Below, piece after piece: positions 44,925 through 54,720 of a DNA stretch of 64,000 nucleotides. The notes under the pieces are model-generated. The model had not been told where the DNA came from, did not search any database, and was given only the letters and a program-made list of their open reading frames with translations. This DNA comes from Paenibacillus agilis (GTDB taxonomy: Bacteria > Bacillota > Bacilli > Paenibacillales > Paenibacillaceae). Numbering within the stretch: position 1 is the stretch's first letter; each line of letters begins with the position of its first letter. The stretch spans positions 522,495 through 586,494 of the forward strand of contig NZ_VNJK01000002.1 in the NCBI RefSeq assembly GCF_007786455.1. Direction: 5' to 3'. Both the position numbers and the translations under genes were made by a program.

Positions 44925-46832
44925 TTATCCAGCATCCGTCTCCGCATGCTTTTTAGCCGTTACACGGTTGTAGTGCTCCAAATAAACAAGCAAGATCGAA
45001 ATATCAGCAGGTGTTACCCCGGCAATACGCGATGCTTGACCGATTGATAGCGGACGAATGCGATCCATCTTCTGCTTCGCTTCCATCGCAAGCCCATGAA
45101 TCAGGCTGTAATCGATATCCTCTGGAATACGCTTCTTCTCCATTTTCTGTAAACGTTCTACCTGAATAAGCTGCTTATCAATATAGCCCGCATACTTCAC
45201 TTGGATCTCAACCTGTTCCTTCATATCTTCGTCCAATGGTAATGGAGATGGATATAGACTCTCGATGTGAGCGTAAGAAAGCTCAGGACGACGCAGCAAT
45301 GTTAATGCATCGATACCGTTCACCAATGGTGCAGAATTAGCTTCCTGCAGCATAGCTTGAACCGTCTCATCCGGGCGAACACGAGTCTCTTTCAAGCGGG
45401 CTGTCTCCTGCTCGATTAGAGAAACTTTCTCTTCAAATGCAGCAAAGCGTTCATCTGTAATCAGTCCAATCTCACGACCAGTTGGCGTTAGACGGAGATC
45501 CGCATTGTCATGACGAAGCAGCAAACGGTATTCTGCACGAGAAGTAAGCAAGCGATAAGGTTCATTCGTCCCCTTTGTTACGAGGTCATCGATAAGAACT
45601 CCAATATATCCTTGAGAACGGCTCAAAATAACCGGCTCTTTGCCTTGGACTTTACGAGCTGCATTGATACCAGCCATAAGACCTTGACCCGCTGCTTCTT
45701 CATAACCAGATGTACCGTTAATTTGTCCAGCTGTGAACAAACCGTCTACTTTTTTCGTTTCTAGAGATGGCCATAGCTGTGTCGGTACGACTGCATCATA
45801 CTCGATTGCATAACCCGTACGCATCATTTCTACCTTCTCAAGTCCAGGAATCGAACGAAGAATACGCAGTTGTACATCTTCCGGCATACTTGTGGAAAGA
45901 CCCTGTACGTAATACTCTCGCGTATTTTTCCCTTCTGGCTCTAGGAAAATTTGATGCTTCGGCTTATCTGCAAAGCGAACGATCTTGTCTTCAATTGATG
46001 GACAATAACGTGGACCTGTACCTTCAATAACACCAGAGAACATAGGTGCACGGTCCAAGTTGCTGTTAATAATCTCATGTGTATCTGCTGATGTATACGT
46101 CAGCCAACACGGAAGTTGTTCATTATCCGCATGCTTCGTCTCATAAGAAAAGAATTTAGGCTTATCATCACCAGGTTGAATCTCTGTCTTACTGAAATCA
46201 ATCGTATCTCCATGAACACGCGGTGGCGTTCCTGTCTTGAATCGAACAAGCTCAAGTCCAAGATTTTTCAAACTTTCAGACAGCTTCAAAGAAGGCTGCT
46301 GGTTGTTCGGACCGCTCTCATAAATAAGTTCACCAACGATGACCTTACCACGCAAATACGTTCCTGTCGTCACTACAACTGCTTTCGCAAAGTATTGTGC
46401 TCCACCCTTCGCTTCAACACCAACGCAACGACCGTCTTCAACGATAAGTTCCTCAACCATACCTTGACGAAGCGTCAAGTTCGGCGTGTTCTCAATCGTC
46501 TCTTTCATTTGATGCTGATAAAGGAATTTGTCTGCTTGTGCACGCAAAGCATGAACAGCAGGTCCTTTACCTGTATTCAACATACGCATTTGGATGTATG
46601 TTTTATCAATGTTACGGCCCATTTCTCCACCAAGCGCATCAATCTCACGCACGACATGACCTTTTGCAGGTCCGCCGATTGATGGATTGCATGGCATAAA
46701 TGCGACCATATCCAAGTTAATCGTCAAGAGAAGTGTATTACACCCCATGCGAGCGGAAGCCAGTGCGGATTCACAGCCTGCATGCCCTGCTCCTACAACG
46801 ATAACATCGTACTCACCTGCAACGAATGGCAT
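44925..46832 (-). CDS. mnmG: tRNA uridine-5-carboxymethylaminomethyl modification enzyme MnmG (GidA)
   Basis: 635 residues. FAD-binding [17 protein letters not shown] near residues 14-30; conserved [25 protein letters not shown] near 48-72; [17 protein letters not shown] near 367. With MnmE it builds cmnm5 (or related) groups on the wobble uridine of tRNAs. Ribosome site AAGGAGGG. Lies 170 bases after mnmE, in the standard Firmicute order. Confidence 0.96.
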   Translation of the reverse strand: MPFVAGEYDVIVVGAGHAGCESALASARMGCNTLLLTINLDMVAFMPCNPSIGGPAKGHVVREIDALGGEMGRNIDKTYIQMRMLNTGKGPAVHALRAQADKFLYQHQMKETIENTPNLTLRQGMVEELIVEDGRCVGVEAKGGAQYFAKAVVVTTGTYLRGKVIVGELIYESGPNNQQPSLKLSESLKNLGLELVRFKTGTPPRVHGDTIDFSKTEIQPGDDKPKFFSYETKHADNEQLPCWLTYTSADTHEIINSNLDRAPMFSGVIEGTGPRYCPSIEDKIVRFADKPKHQIFLEPEGKNTREYYVQGLSTSMPEDVQLRILRSIPGLEKVEMMRTGYAIEYDAVVPTQLWPSLETKKVDGLFTAGQINGTSGYEEAAGQGLMAGINAARKVQGKEPVILSRSQGYIGVLIDDLVTKGTNEPYRLLTSRAEYRLLLRHDNADLRLTPTGREIGLITDERFAAFEEKVSLIEQETARLKETRVRPDETVQAMLQEANSAPLVNGIDALTLLRRPELSYAHIESLYPSPLPLDEDMKEQVEIQVKYAGYIDKQLIQVERLQKMEKKRIPEDIDYSLIHGLAMEAKQKMDRIRPLSIGQASRIAGVTPADISILLVYLEHYNRVTAKKHAETDAG

Positions 46833-47002
46833 CTATAGTCCCTCCTTCAATGGCTCTACGCCCTATCTGCTGTCTAAATGAACAAAAACAATGCTGTTCA
46901 CCTTATCCACAGCTAGCTGCCTCAAACCAATCTTATTGAAATAATTGCTTCTTATACACAAGCGGCTTCATCCGCTTAACAAAACGACATAACAACCTTA
47001 CC

Positions 47003-48379
47003 TTATTTACCTAAACAGAACTGCGAGAAGATTTGATCAATTAAAGACTCTCCTACCGAATCACCAACAATCTCTCCTAACAGTTCCCATCCTGTACGGA
47101 CATCGATCTGCATGATATCGATTGGAATGCCTGCCTGAGACGCTTCAACTGCCTCTTGCAAGGAACGACGCGCCTTATGGAGCAAGCCAATATGACGCAC
47201 ATTGCTCACATACGTTGCATCATTTGATTCCACTTTTCCACTGAAAAATAGATCGGAAATAGCAGATTCCAATGCATCAATACCATCCTGCAGCATCGCA
47301 GACATTTTCACGATTGGGAAGCGGCCTGCCAAAGCAGCCAGCTCCTGTTCATCTAATTGATTAGGCAAGTCCATTTTATTCACAATGATGATAACTTGTC
47401 TACCTTCAATTTGTTGTAGCCATTCTCGCTCATCAGCCTGTAAAGGTTCATTATTGTTGACCACGAATAAAACGAGGTCTGCATCCTGCAGTGCTGTGCG
47501 TGAACGCTCTACCCCTATACGCTCTACGACGTCATTCGTTTCACGTATTCCGGCAGTATCCAACAAGCGCAGTGGAATCCCATTGATCGTGATCATTTCC
47601 TCAATAACATCACGCGTCGTACCTGGAATATCTGTAACGATCGCTTTATTATCTTGAGCAAGCGCATTAAGCAATGAGGACTTACCTACGTTAGGGCGAC
47701 CAACGATGGCAGTCATAATGCCTTCCCTTAGTATTTTGCCCTCAGATGCCGTCTTAAGCAGCTTATCAATCTCAGCCATAACGTGGCCGCATTTTTCTTG
47801 AATAAAATTGCTCGTAAGCTCATCTACATCATGCTCAGGATAATCAATATTAACCTCGATATGAGCAAGCGTCTCCACTAACGTATGACGCAAATCTTTA
47901 ATGCGCTTCGATAGCTGGCCTTGGGCCTGCTTCATCGCAACATCAAAAGCACGGTCGGACTTAGAGCGAATCAAGTCCATAACTGCCTCAGCTTGAGATA
48001 GATCTATACGTCCATTTAAGAAAGCACGTTTCGTAAATTCTCCTGGTTCTGCTACACGAATTTCAAGCTTCAGCAGCAGCTCCATGACACGTCGCATCGA
48101 TACAACCCCACCATGGACGTTAATCTCAACGACATCTTCCATCGTATAAGAACGTGGAGCGAGCATAACCGTAATTAATACCTCTTCAATCTGCTCATTT
48201 GTATCAGGGTCAACAATATATCCATAATTGACTGTATGGCTCTTTACCTCAGTCAGCTTCGTCTTCGAATGGAAGATGCGTTCCACTTCCTGCACAGCGG
48301 TCTCCCCGCTTACGCGGATGACCGCAATACCGCCCTCACCTAGCGGCGTCGATATGGCAGCAATCGTTTCCGTCATCAT
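47003..48379 (-). CDS. mnmE: tRNA modification GTPase MnmE (TrmE)
   Basis: 458 residues. N-terminal folate-binding domain ([20 protein letters not shown]), helical domain, and an inserted G domain: [14 protein letters not shown] near 226-239, [12 protein letters not shown] near 250, DTAGIRE, NKMD near 335; the C-terminus is the invariant FCLGK. It partners MnmG. The ATG used follows GGAGG at eight bases; a GTG five codons upstream lies inside that site. Confidence 0.96.
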   Translation of the reverse strand: MMTETIAAISTPLGEGGIAVIRVSGETAVQEVERIFHSKTKLTEVKSHTVNYGYIVDPDTNEQIEEVLITVMLAPRSYTMEDVVEINVHGGVVSMRRVMELLLKLEIRVAEPGEFTKRAFLNGRIDLSQAEAVMDLIRSKSDRAFDVAMKQAQGQLSKRIKDLRHTLVETLAHIEVNIDYPEHDVDELTSNFIQEKCGHVMAEIDKLLKTASEGKILREGIMTAIVGRPNVGKSSLLNALAQDNKAIVTDIPGTTRDVIEEMITINGIPLRLLDTAGIRETNDVVERIGVERSRTALQDADLVLFVVNNNEPLQADEREWLQQIEGRQVIIIVNKMDLPNQLDEQELAALAGRFPIVKMSAMLQDGIDALESAISDLFFSGKVESNDATYVSNVRHIGLLHKARRSLQEAVEASQAGIPIDIMQIDVRTGWELLGEIVGDSVGESLIDQIFSQFCLGK

Positions 48380-48409
48380 ATTATTTACCTCCACCTCTAG
48401 AAAAAAAGC

Positions 48410-48457
48410 AATGACTGTCCCTTTGCCTGCCTATTTAGGGGCAGAGGGACAATCATT
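48410..48457 (-). terminator. Terminator after jag
   Basis: AATGACTGTCCCT...GCC pairs with GGGCAGAGGGACAATCATT; seven T follow on the minus strand. It separates spoIIIJ-jag from mnmE. Confidence 0.8.
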
Positions 48458-48570
48458 GCGCACATTCGTTCATCATCCTGCAACGATAACATCTATAAGA
48501 GCTTGTTTCCAACGTCTTTCTCGCTGAGAAGCATGTTATAAACAATCACTATTCGTTCATTCTTATAAGG

Positions 48571-49356
48571 TTATTGTGTTTTCAAGGCAATAACGATACG
48601 GCGATTAGGCTCTTCACCCTTGCTGTACGTCTTCACCTTCGGATGATCTTGGAGCTTAGCATGTATAATCTTGCGTTCCTGCGGTGTCATTGGCTCAAGT
48701 ATCATTTCCTTGTGCGTACGAACCGTTTTGGTCGCAAGCCGATCAGCCAACGATTCCAAGGTTTGCTTCCGGCGATCACGGAATTGTTCTGCATCAAGGA
48801 CAAGACGCACATGCTGCTCAGAATAACGGTTAGCCACCAAATTCGCCAAGTATTGAAGGGAGTCTAATGTCTGGCCGCGACGACCAATTATAAGGCCAAG
48901 GTCTGAACCGGAAATATCGAATACAACCGTGTCTTTACGCTTCACTATCGCAATCTCTACTTCGAGCCCCATCGATTGAGTAACGTCCAATACGAACTGT
49001 TTTGCCTCTTCGATACCTGCTGTTTGATCTTGCACGCTAGCACGAACTGTTTTCTCTTCTGACTGTGCGGAATCTGATAACGCTTCTTCCGGTACTGCTT
49101 GTACAGCTGACGAGATCGAAGCTTTACCCACTTCTGATTGACTCTCAGCTGCCAATGGCTTGTCTTCTGTTTGAGCAGCAGCTTCCTCGACAGTAAGTTC
49201 TACCTTAGCTGGCTTTGTACCAATAAGGCCAAAGAACCCCTTAGATGGCTGTTCCAAAATACGAACCTGTACACGGTCCTGCGTCACACCGAGTTCCGCT
49301 AAACCTTTCTGAATTGCATGTTCGATTGTCTTTCCTGATACAATTAACGTTTTCAT
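48571..49356 (-). CDS. jag: Jag/KhpB RNA-binding protein (SpoIIIJ-associated)
   Basis: 261 residues: Jag_N domain (VSGKTIEHAIQKGLAELGVTQDRVQVRILEQPSKGFFGLIG), an Ala/Ser/Glu-rich linker (about 55-110), a KH domain with GRRG (LIIGRRGQTLDSLQYLANL near 155-178), and an R3H domain at the C-terminus (LEPMTPQERKIIHAKLQDHPKVKTYSKGEEPNRRIVI). KhpB homologues bind RNA and affect wall and division control. The ATG overlaps the spoIIIJ stop by four bases. Confidence 0.93.
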   Translation of the reverse strand: MKTLIVSGKTIEHAIQKGLAELGVTQDRVQVRILEQPSKGFFGLIGTKPAKVELTVEEAAAQTEDKPLAAESQSEVGKASISSAVQAVPEEALSDSAQSEEKTVRASVQDQTAGIEEAKQFVLDVTQSMGLEVEIAIVKRKDTVVFDISGSDLGLIIGRRGQTLDSLQYLANLVANRYSEQHVRLVLDAEQFRDRRKQTLESLADRLATKTVRTHKEMILEPMTPQERKIIHAKLQDHPKVKTYSKGEEPNRRIVIALKTQ

Positions 49357-50126
49357 TTCGCCGGTTGAACCTCCTTATCTTTGTTGCGATAAAGGAAAAA
49401 GTTCTGAACAATCGTGTAAATGTTACTGAATACCCAGTAAAGTGGCAATGCTGCCGGGAACTGCATCGACATGATGAAGATCAATACTGGGAATACTAAC
49501 GTCATAAATTGCATAGCCGGCTGTGCTGGCTGTTGGGACATCATCATTTTGGATTGAATGAATGTTGTTAAGGCAGCCAAGATTGGCAGTACCCATTTAT
49601 CTGGCTCACCAAGCTGGAGCCACAAGAACGTATGATGTCGAATCTCATCGTTCAAGTAAATTGCGTTGTACAACGCAATGAACACCGGCATCTGAATCAA
49701 TATCGGTAAGCAACCCGCCATCGGATTAACGTTATGCTGTTGGAACAGCTTCACCGTCTCTTCCTGTTGTTTCTGCGGATTGTCTTTGTATTTCTTTTTC
49801 AATTCTAGCAGCTTCGGTTGAAGCTTTTGCATTTCCTTAGAGCTACGCATCTGTTTGATCGTCAGCGGTAAAATAGCTGTTCGAACGATAATCGTCAATA
49901 GCAATATAGCTAATACGTATTCGCCATTGAACCAGTCTGCAAACGTGTTGAGTGCCAATGTAAAGTACAAAACTACATTGCGCTCCCAGAAGTTCCCGCT
50001 GCGAAGTTGGTCTTCTGTCATTGTTTCCATGGACGTACATCCTGTCAGTACTGCAAGCAGCATGATAGAACCCGCCACCAGAAGCCATTTGCGATTGTTA
50101 AGCAACTTCTTAAGTGACAATAGCAT
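49353..50126 (-). CDS. spoIIIJ: YidC/Oxa1-family membrane insertase SpoIIIJ
   Basis: 257 residues, exported as a lipoprotein: signal peptide with lipobox LTGC near residue 30, then five hydrophobic segments. YidC marks: LTIIVRTAILPLTIKQMRSSKEMQKLQPKLLELKKKYKDNPQKQQEETVKLFQQHNVNPMAGCLPILIQMPVFIALY, with the conserved Arg of the hydrophilic groove in IIVRTAILP. It inserts membrane proteins with or without SecYEG. SpoIIIJ in Bacillus is also needed for stage III sporulation. Confidence 0.94.
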   Translation of the reverse strand: MLLSLKKLLNNRKWLLVAGSIMLLAVLTGCTSMETMTEDQLRSGNFWERNVVLYFTLALNTFADWFNGEYVLAILLLTIIVRTAILPLTIKQMRSSKEMQKLQPKLLELKKKYKDNPQKQQEETVKLFQQHNVNPMAGCLPILIQMPVFIALYNAIYLNDEIRHHTFLWLQLGEPDKWVLPILAALTTFIQSKMMMSQQPAQPAMQFMTLVFPVLIFIMSMQFPAALPLYWVFSNIYTIVQNFFLYRNKDKEVQPAK

Positions 50127-50217
50127 TAACTCCTCTCTAAACCATACGATTCCAACTGTAAATATATCATATTTTACGAGTCAATGGAAACGCTTGATCA
50201 TCTGATTGCACTGCAAT

Positions 50218-50556
50218 TTATCTATATACAGAAGCACGTTTGCACACATGGTGAACGCTCTTCCGCAATTGCTCGTAATCCATCTCAGTCGCACCATTGC
50301 GAACAATAAATACGAGATCGACATGATCGATAATTTTGCCTGCCTGCAGACGCATAATTTCCTTAATTAAGCGTCTCATTCGATTGCGGACAACTGCATT
50401 TCCTATTTTTTTGCTTGCAGATATCCCGACGCGGAACCGCTCCACCTCAGGACGATGAAAGACATATAGAACTAGCTGACGATTCGCTGCTGATCGGCCA
50501 TGGCGATATACACGAGCAAAATCTCTGCGGTCTTTCAAACGATATTGTTTTTGCAC
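50218..50556 (-). CDS. rnpA: Ribonuclease P protein component
   Basis: 112 residues from the GTG start I prefer (VQKQYRLKDRRDFARVYRHG), which follows GAGAGGA; 19 further codons are open upstream but unlike the family. Marks: NRQLVLYVFHRP, RVGISASKKIGNAVVRNRMRRLIKEIMR, the RNR motif that contacts the RNA. It assists RNase P RNA in cutting tRNA 5' leaders. Confidence 0.93.
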   Translation of the reverse strand: MQKQYRLKDRRDFARVYRHGRSAANRQLVLYVFHRPEVERFRVGISASKKIGNAVVRNRMRRLIKEIMRLQAGKIIDHVDLVFIVRNGATEMDYEQLRKSVHHVCKRASVYR

Positions 50557-50739
50557 GTTCGCATTCCTCTCGCTCATCGAATTCAGGTTCATGATATCGT
50601 ACGGAAACAGCATCCATCCGGAAACTATCTTGCTCCAAGTATGTACCTGAGCTCCGCAGAATAAACCCTATATAGAAGAAGTTATTCAAAAGTAACCTTC
50701 TGAACATATGACAATTGTTCATGAATTTAGGTAGAAAAA

Positions 50740-50760
50740 AAGACCACTACCAGTGGTCTT
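50740..50760 (-). terminator. Strong terminator between rpmH and rnpA
   Basis: AAGACCACT-ACC-AGTGGTCTT, a perfect 9-bp stem; on the minus strand the arm runs into seven T. It lies 14 bases beyond the rpmH stop. Confidence 0.85.
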
Positions 50761-50773
50761 GCATAAACAGCTA

Positions 50774-50908
50774 TTATGCGCTCAACTTAGCTCTGCCTTT
50801 TTGACGACGAGCAGCTAGAACCTTACGGCCGTTTTTCGTGCTCATGCGTGCACGGAAACCGTGATTCTTTTTGCGTTTGCTTACGTTTGGTTTGAAAGTA
50901 GGTCTCAT
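50774..50908 (-). CDS. rpmH: 50S ribosomal protein bL34
   Basis: 44 residues, very basic: [18 protein letters not shown], then [21 protein letters not shown] and KLSA, the standard bL34 sequence. Too short for usual gene-size limits but unmistakable. First gene left of oriC. A GAGGAGGTGC ribosome site lies upstream. Confidence 0.97.
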   Translation of the reverse strand: MRPTFKPNVSKRKKNHGFRARMSTKNGRKVLAARRQKGRAKLSA

Positions 50909-50986
50909 TTCTGCTTGCACCTCCTCTTGAGAGTCAATCTATTCATTACGAATGTTGTTGTTTGTCTCACGAAAATACCTTTATAT

Positions 50987-51015
50987 ATTTAATCAGAATT
51001 AAGCCGAAAAGTCAA
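50987..51015 (-). promoter_or_regulatory. rpmH promoter
   Basis: -35 TTGACT (51010-51015), 17 bases, -10 TTAAAT (50987-50992) on the minus strand. Confidence 0.65.
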
Positions 51016-51183
51016 TCCATCCACCTTACAACGGTACACTTTGGCCAAATTGACGATCTTTTCTTTCCTAAATAGAGCTATACGATGGCCTCTCCTCCTT
51101 ATTATATCCACCACTCACATCTCACCACGCCTCTTCCTCATTTCATTCCTTAATAAATGTATATCCTCTGCGATCTACAAAAA

Positions 51184-51578
51184 CTATCCACAACTTAACC
51201 CGGTCTAACGTACAAATTGGATCCCCCATTAGGTTCTTCATAGTTATTCACATGTGCAAAACCTTTTCAATTCCGTCTACTTTTCCATAATACCCTGTGT
51301 ATAATTTTCGACGGCAATCGTATGGATTATGTCGAAAAATCACAGGTTGTAAACAATATCTTGTGGTGTACATAATTTTTATACACAAGTTATTGAATTT
51401 GTGGATAAAAAACGCCCTATCGTTGAAAAATAAGGGCTCATCTGCTATGATTATATTGCTTTTCTGATGTGAATAATTTCGATTCATACTAAGTTATTCA
51501 CAATCTGTGGATAATGTTGTGAACAAGTTATCCTCAACCTTATATTATTATTATTCTATCTGTTTGTATTGTGGATAA
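51184..51578. other. oriC: oriC, upstream DnaA-box cluster
   Basis: DnaA boxes: 51184 CTATCCACA, 51244 TTATTCACA, 51379 TTATACACA, 51400 TTATCCACA (minus), 51494 TTATTCACA, 51506 TTATCCACA (minus), 51528 TTATCCTCA and 51570 TTATCCACA (minus). Three are perfect. The region is AT-rich and lies between rpmH and dnaA, the standard Bacillus position. Confidence 0.88.
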
Positions 51579-51676
51579 ATAACTACCTCAATTTCATCAG
51601 TTTCGACATGCTCGATGTATGTCGTATCAGCATAGACCCCGACAATGCGCTTGATATCCGATAGAGGGCTTTTCAT
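51551..51676 (-). CDS. Candidate 41-residue protein inside oriC
   Basis: An ATG frame of 41 codons ending in TAA, running away from dnaA. The peptide begins MKSPLSDIKRIVGVYADTTY and continues IEHVETDEIEVVIYPQYKQIE, with regular alternation and no low-complexity bias. The ATG is preceded by GGAGGGAAGG at suitable distance. Its 3' end covers the last DnaA box (51570-51578), so DnaA binding and translation share sequence. Family unknown; it may be a real small gene or chance. Confidence 0.45.
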   Translation of the reverse strand: MKSPLSDIKRIVGVYADTTYIEHVETDEIEVVIYPQYKQIE

Positions 51677-51706
51677 GTTTTAACCTTCCCTCCGTTTGCG
51701 CCAATT

Positions 51707-51756
51707 GTCGGGGAACTTGTCCTTATGGCTTCGTAGCCGGCACAAGCGTCCCTGAC
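51707..51756 (+). promoter_or_regulatory. Imperfect hairpin in the dnaA leader
   Basis: Nested pairing GTCGGGG/CCCTGAC, CTTGT/ACAAG and GGCT-TCGT-AGCC forms a long interrupted hairpin ending 32 bases before the dnaA start. Confidence 0.4.
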
Positions 51757-51788
51757 GACGTAACAGGTTTGAAGGAGTGAAACCATCT

Positions 51789-53141
51789 GTGGATCGCCAA
51801 GTAAATGAGCATTGGCAGGAAGTACTATCCGTTATTCAATCGAAATTAAGCAAGCCGAGCTTTGACACTTGGTTTAAAGCCACGAATGCGGTTAAGTACA
51901 CCGACAAAATTATCATAATAACGGCACCGAATACATTTGCTGTCGAGTGGCTGGAAAGCCGCTATACGAATCTTGTCAGCTCGACTATTTATGAGATGAA
52001 CGGCAAACAAGTAGACGTGAAGTTTATTATTGAAGAGGCTGCTGAACCAGAACCAGAAATTGTTCCTCTGCCAGCACCAGTCGTTCGCACATCAAATGAA
52101 GAGCCGGTCGCCAGTCAATTGAACCCGAAATATACGTTCGATACATTCGTCATTGGTTCAAACAACCGCTTTGCTCATGCAGCTTCGCTCGCGGTAGCAG
52201 AAGCACCTGCTAAAGCTTACAACCCTCTCTTTTTATACGGGGGAGTAGGACTTGGCAAGACGCACTTGATGCATGCCATTGGTCATTACATTATGGAGCA
52301 TAATGCGAATGCCAAAGTTGTCTATACGACGTCGGAAAAGTTTATGAATGAATTCATTAATGCGATCCGTGATAACCGTGGGGAAAGCTTCCGTAACAAA
52401 TATCGCAACATCGATATTTTACTCATTGATGACATTCAGTTCTTAGCGGGTAAAGAATCGACGCAGGAGGAATTTTTCCATACTTTTAATGCGCTGCATA
52501 CGGAGAACAAGCAGATTATTATCTCCAGTGATCGTCCACCAAAAGAGATCGAAACACTGGAAGAACGTTTGCGTTCTCGTTTTGAATGGGGCTTGATTAC
52601 GGATATTCAACCGCCGGATCTCGAGACCCGTATCGCCATTCTTCGGAAAAAGGCCAAAGCTGAGAACCTTGATATCCCGAATGAAGCAATGGTCTACATC
52701 GCGAATCAGATCAATACGAATATTCGTGAGCTAGAAGGTGCTTTAACTCGCGTTGTCGCTTATTCTACGATGATGAATCAAGATATTACGACGCATTTAA
52801 CGGCAGAAGCACTCAAGGACATTATTCCTTCGAGTCGCCCAAAAATGATTACGATTCAAGACATTCAGCAACGAGTTGGGGAGTACTATGGGCTGCGCCT
52901 GGAAGACTTCAAAGCTCGTAAGCGGACGAAGGCTGTCGCTTTCCCAAGGCAAATTGCGATGTATCTGTCGCGTGAATTGACGGATTATTCCTTGCCTAAA
53001 ATAGGTGAAGCGTTCGGTGGGCGTGATCATACGACGGTAATTCATGCGCATGAAAAAATCTCTCAAGCAATAGACAGTGATCAGGAGTTATATAAGGTCA
53101 TTCAGAATTTAATGGATAAAATTAAAAACCCTACATTGTGA
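51789..53141 (+). CDS. dnaA: Chromosomal replication initiator DnaA
   Basis: 450 residues. Domain I (1-80; [23 protein letters not shown]), a short domain II rich in Glu and Pro, the AAA+ domain ([23 protein letters not shown]; Walker [10 protein letters not shown]; Walker [20 protein letters not shown]) and the DNA-binding domain IV ([14 protein letters not shown]). It binds DnaA boxes and opens the origin. The GTG chosen gives [10 protein letters not shown]; a GTG four codons earlier falls directly on the ribosome site AAGGAG. Confidence 0.97.
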   Translation: MDRQVNEHWQEVLSVIQSKLSKPSFDTWFKATNAVKYTDKIIIITAPNTFAVEWLESRYTNLVSSTIYEMNGKQVDVKFIIEEAAEPEPEIVPLPAPVVRTSNEEPVASQLNPKYTFDTFVIGSNNRFAHAASLAVAEAPAKAYNPLFLYGGVGLGKTHLMHAIGHYIMEHNANAKVVYTTSEKFMNEFINAIRDNRGESFRNKYRNIDILLIDDIQFLAGKESTQEEFFHTFNALHTENKQIIISSDRPPKEIETLEERLRSRFEWGLITDIQPPDLETRIAILRKKAKAENLDIPNEAMVYIANQINTNIRELEGALTRVVAYSTMMNQDITTHLTAEALKDIIPSSRPKMITIQDIQQRVGEYYGLRLEDFKARKRTKAVAFPRQIAMYLSRELTDYSLPKIGEAFGGRDHTTVIHAHEKISQAIDSDQELYKVIQNLMDKIKNPTL

Positions 53142-53166
53142 ACAAAATACAAAGCCTATGCACAAA

Positions 53167-53280
53167 CTATACACATGTGGATAGGCTTTACTTTATGCGG
53201 TTTTTTGGAGTTATCCACATATTCAGTGCCCCTACTATTACTACTATCTTTTTAAATATAAGATCATCTTATAAATAAAC
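53167..53280 (+). other. oriC downstream half: DnaA boxes, DnaA-trio and unwinding element
   Basis: Between dnaA and dnaN: boxes 53176-53184 (TGTGGATAG) and 53211-53219 (TTATCCACA, perfect), a GC-containing spacer, then CTA CTA TTA CTA CTA at 53232-53246. The complementary strand read 3'-5' is GAT GAT AAT GAT GAT, the DnaA-trio pattern of B. subtilis. An AT-rich tract of about 34 bases follows and should be the unwinding site. Confidence 0.8.
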
Positions 53281-53322
53281 AATAACAACTAAGACCTAAA
53301 CATCGGTTTAAGGAGTGAAACG

Positions 53323-54462
53323 ATGAAGCTATCTATTTTGAAACAACAACTTAACGAAGCGATACAAAACGTTTCGAAAGCTATTTCGAGTCGAACGACC
53401 ATTCCTATTTTGAGTGGTATCAAAGTTGACGTTACAATGCAGGGAATAACCCTAACTGCGAGCGATACAGATATTTCGATTCAAAGTTTTATTCCTGTTG
53501 AAGATGATCGTCAAACGATTGCTCAAGTAGAGCGTCCAGGTAGTGTTGTTTTACCGGCTAAATTTTTTGTAGAAATTATTAAAAAGCTCCCATCAGCTAA
53601 TATCGAAATTGAAGTAAGGGATCAATTCCAAACATTTTTACGCGCTGGTTCCACTGATATTCAAATGGTCGGTCTCGATCCAGAAGAATATCCTATTTTG
53701 CCTAGCGTTGAAGAGAATCAAGTATTAACTGTAAATGGCGATTTGTTAAAGACAATGATTAAGCAAACCGTGTTCTCTATTTCCTCAAACGAAACGACAC
53801 CTATTTTGACAGGTGTACTTTGGCAATTGCAGCATGGGGAAATGAAGTTCGTTGCTACTGATCGTCATCGTCTAGCAAGCCGTTCTGCAACTATTGAGGT
53901 TGATTCAGACCTTCATTTTTACAACATCGTTATTGCAGGTAAAACATTGAACGAGCTGAGCAAAATTATCCCAGAGCATACGAAAGTGGATATTGTTGTT
54001 GCAGATAATCAAGTGTTGTTCAAAGTAGGCAATGTGTTGTTCTATACACGAATTTTGGACGGGACCTATCCTGATACCTCTAAGATTATTCCGAACCAAT
54101 ACAAAACAGAACTTGTTTTGGATACGAAAAGTTTGACGGAAGCAATCGATCGCGCGTATTTGCTGTCTCGTGAAGAGAAAACAAATATCGTACGCTTGCA
54201 AACAAAAGAGGATGGAACGATCGAGATTTCTTCCAGCTCAAATGAGCTAGGACGAGTTACAGAGCAGCTTGAAGTGAAGCGATTTGACGGAGAACCTTTA
54301 CGTATCGCTTTCAACTCCAAATATATGCTTGATGTCTTGAAAGTTGTCGAATGCGAGCAAATTTTCATCGGTTTCACAGGTGCAATGAGCCCGATTATTA
54401 TCAAGCCGACTGAGCATGTTAACAGCTTGCATCTCATCTTGCCTTATCGCACAACGAATTAG
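53323..54462 (+). CDS. dnaN: DNA polymerase III sliding clamp (beta subunit)
   Basis: 379 residues, three clamp domains of about 125 residues each. MKLSILKQQLNEAIQNVSKAISSRTTIPILSGIKV is the typical opening; DRHRLASR closes domain 2 and the C-terminus LILPYRTTN ends domain 3. It encircles DNA and holds polymerase, and binds regulators such as YabA in Bacillus. AAGGAG lies seven bases before the ATG. Confidence 0.97.
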   Translation: MKLSILKQQLNEAIQNVSKAISSRTTIPILSGIKVDVTMQGITLTASDTDISIQSFIPVEDDRQTIAQVERPGSVVLPAKFFVEIIKKLPSANIEIEVRDQFQTFLRAGSTDIQMVGLDPEEYPILPSVEENQVLTVNGDLLKTMIKQTVFSISSNETTPILTGVLWQLQHGEMKFVATDRHRLASRSATIEVDSDLHFYNIVIAGKTLNELSKIIPEHTKVDIVVADNQVLFKVGNVLFYTRILDGTYPDTSKIIPNQYKTELVLDTKSLTEAIDRAYLLSREEKTNIVRLQTKEDGTIEISSSSNELGRVTEQLEVKRFDGEPLRIAFNSKYMLDVLKVVECEQIFIGFTGAMSPIIIKPTEHVNSLHLILPYRTTN

Positions 54463-54492
54463 TTATAGGCAGCTATGCCAGGAGGAACACAA

Positions 54493-54717
54493 ATGAAATC
54501 GATTCATATACAGACGGACTACATTACGCTAGGACAGTTTTTGAAGTTGGCTGACTGCGTTTCTACAGGTGGTCATGTAAAAGTGATGCTCGCAGAGCAG
54601 GCGGTTCGAGTAAATGCAGAGCCAGAAGACCGCCGTGGGCGTAAGTTGCGCAACGGGGACACGGTAGAAGTAAAGGACTGCGGCACATTTCTTGTCGTGC
54701 AGACTACAGAGGCTTAA
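54493..54717 (+). CDS. yaaA: S4-domain protein YaaA
   Basis: 74 residues, a single S4-type RNA-binding domain: ITLGQFLKLADCVSTGGHVKVMLAEQAVRVNAEPEDRRGRKLRNGDTVEV. Found between dnaN and recF throughout Bacillales; thought to act in ribosome assembly. The ATG at 54493 follows AGGAGG; an ATG six codons earlier lies before that site. Confidence 0.92.
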   Translation: MKSIHIQTDYITLGQFLKLADCVSTGGHVKVMLAEQAVRVNAEPEDRRGRKLRNGDTVEVKDCGTFLVVQTTEA

Positions 54718-54720
54718 TCG

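Noticed and set aside
46116..46682. 188-codon plus-strand frame within mnmG
   Set aside because: Mirror of a highly conserved gene; no recognisable domain and no start signal.
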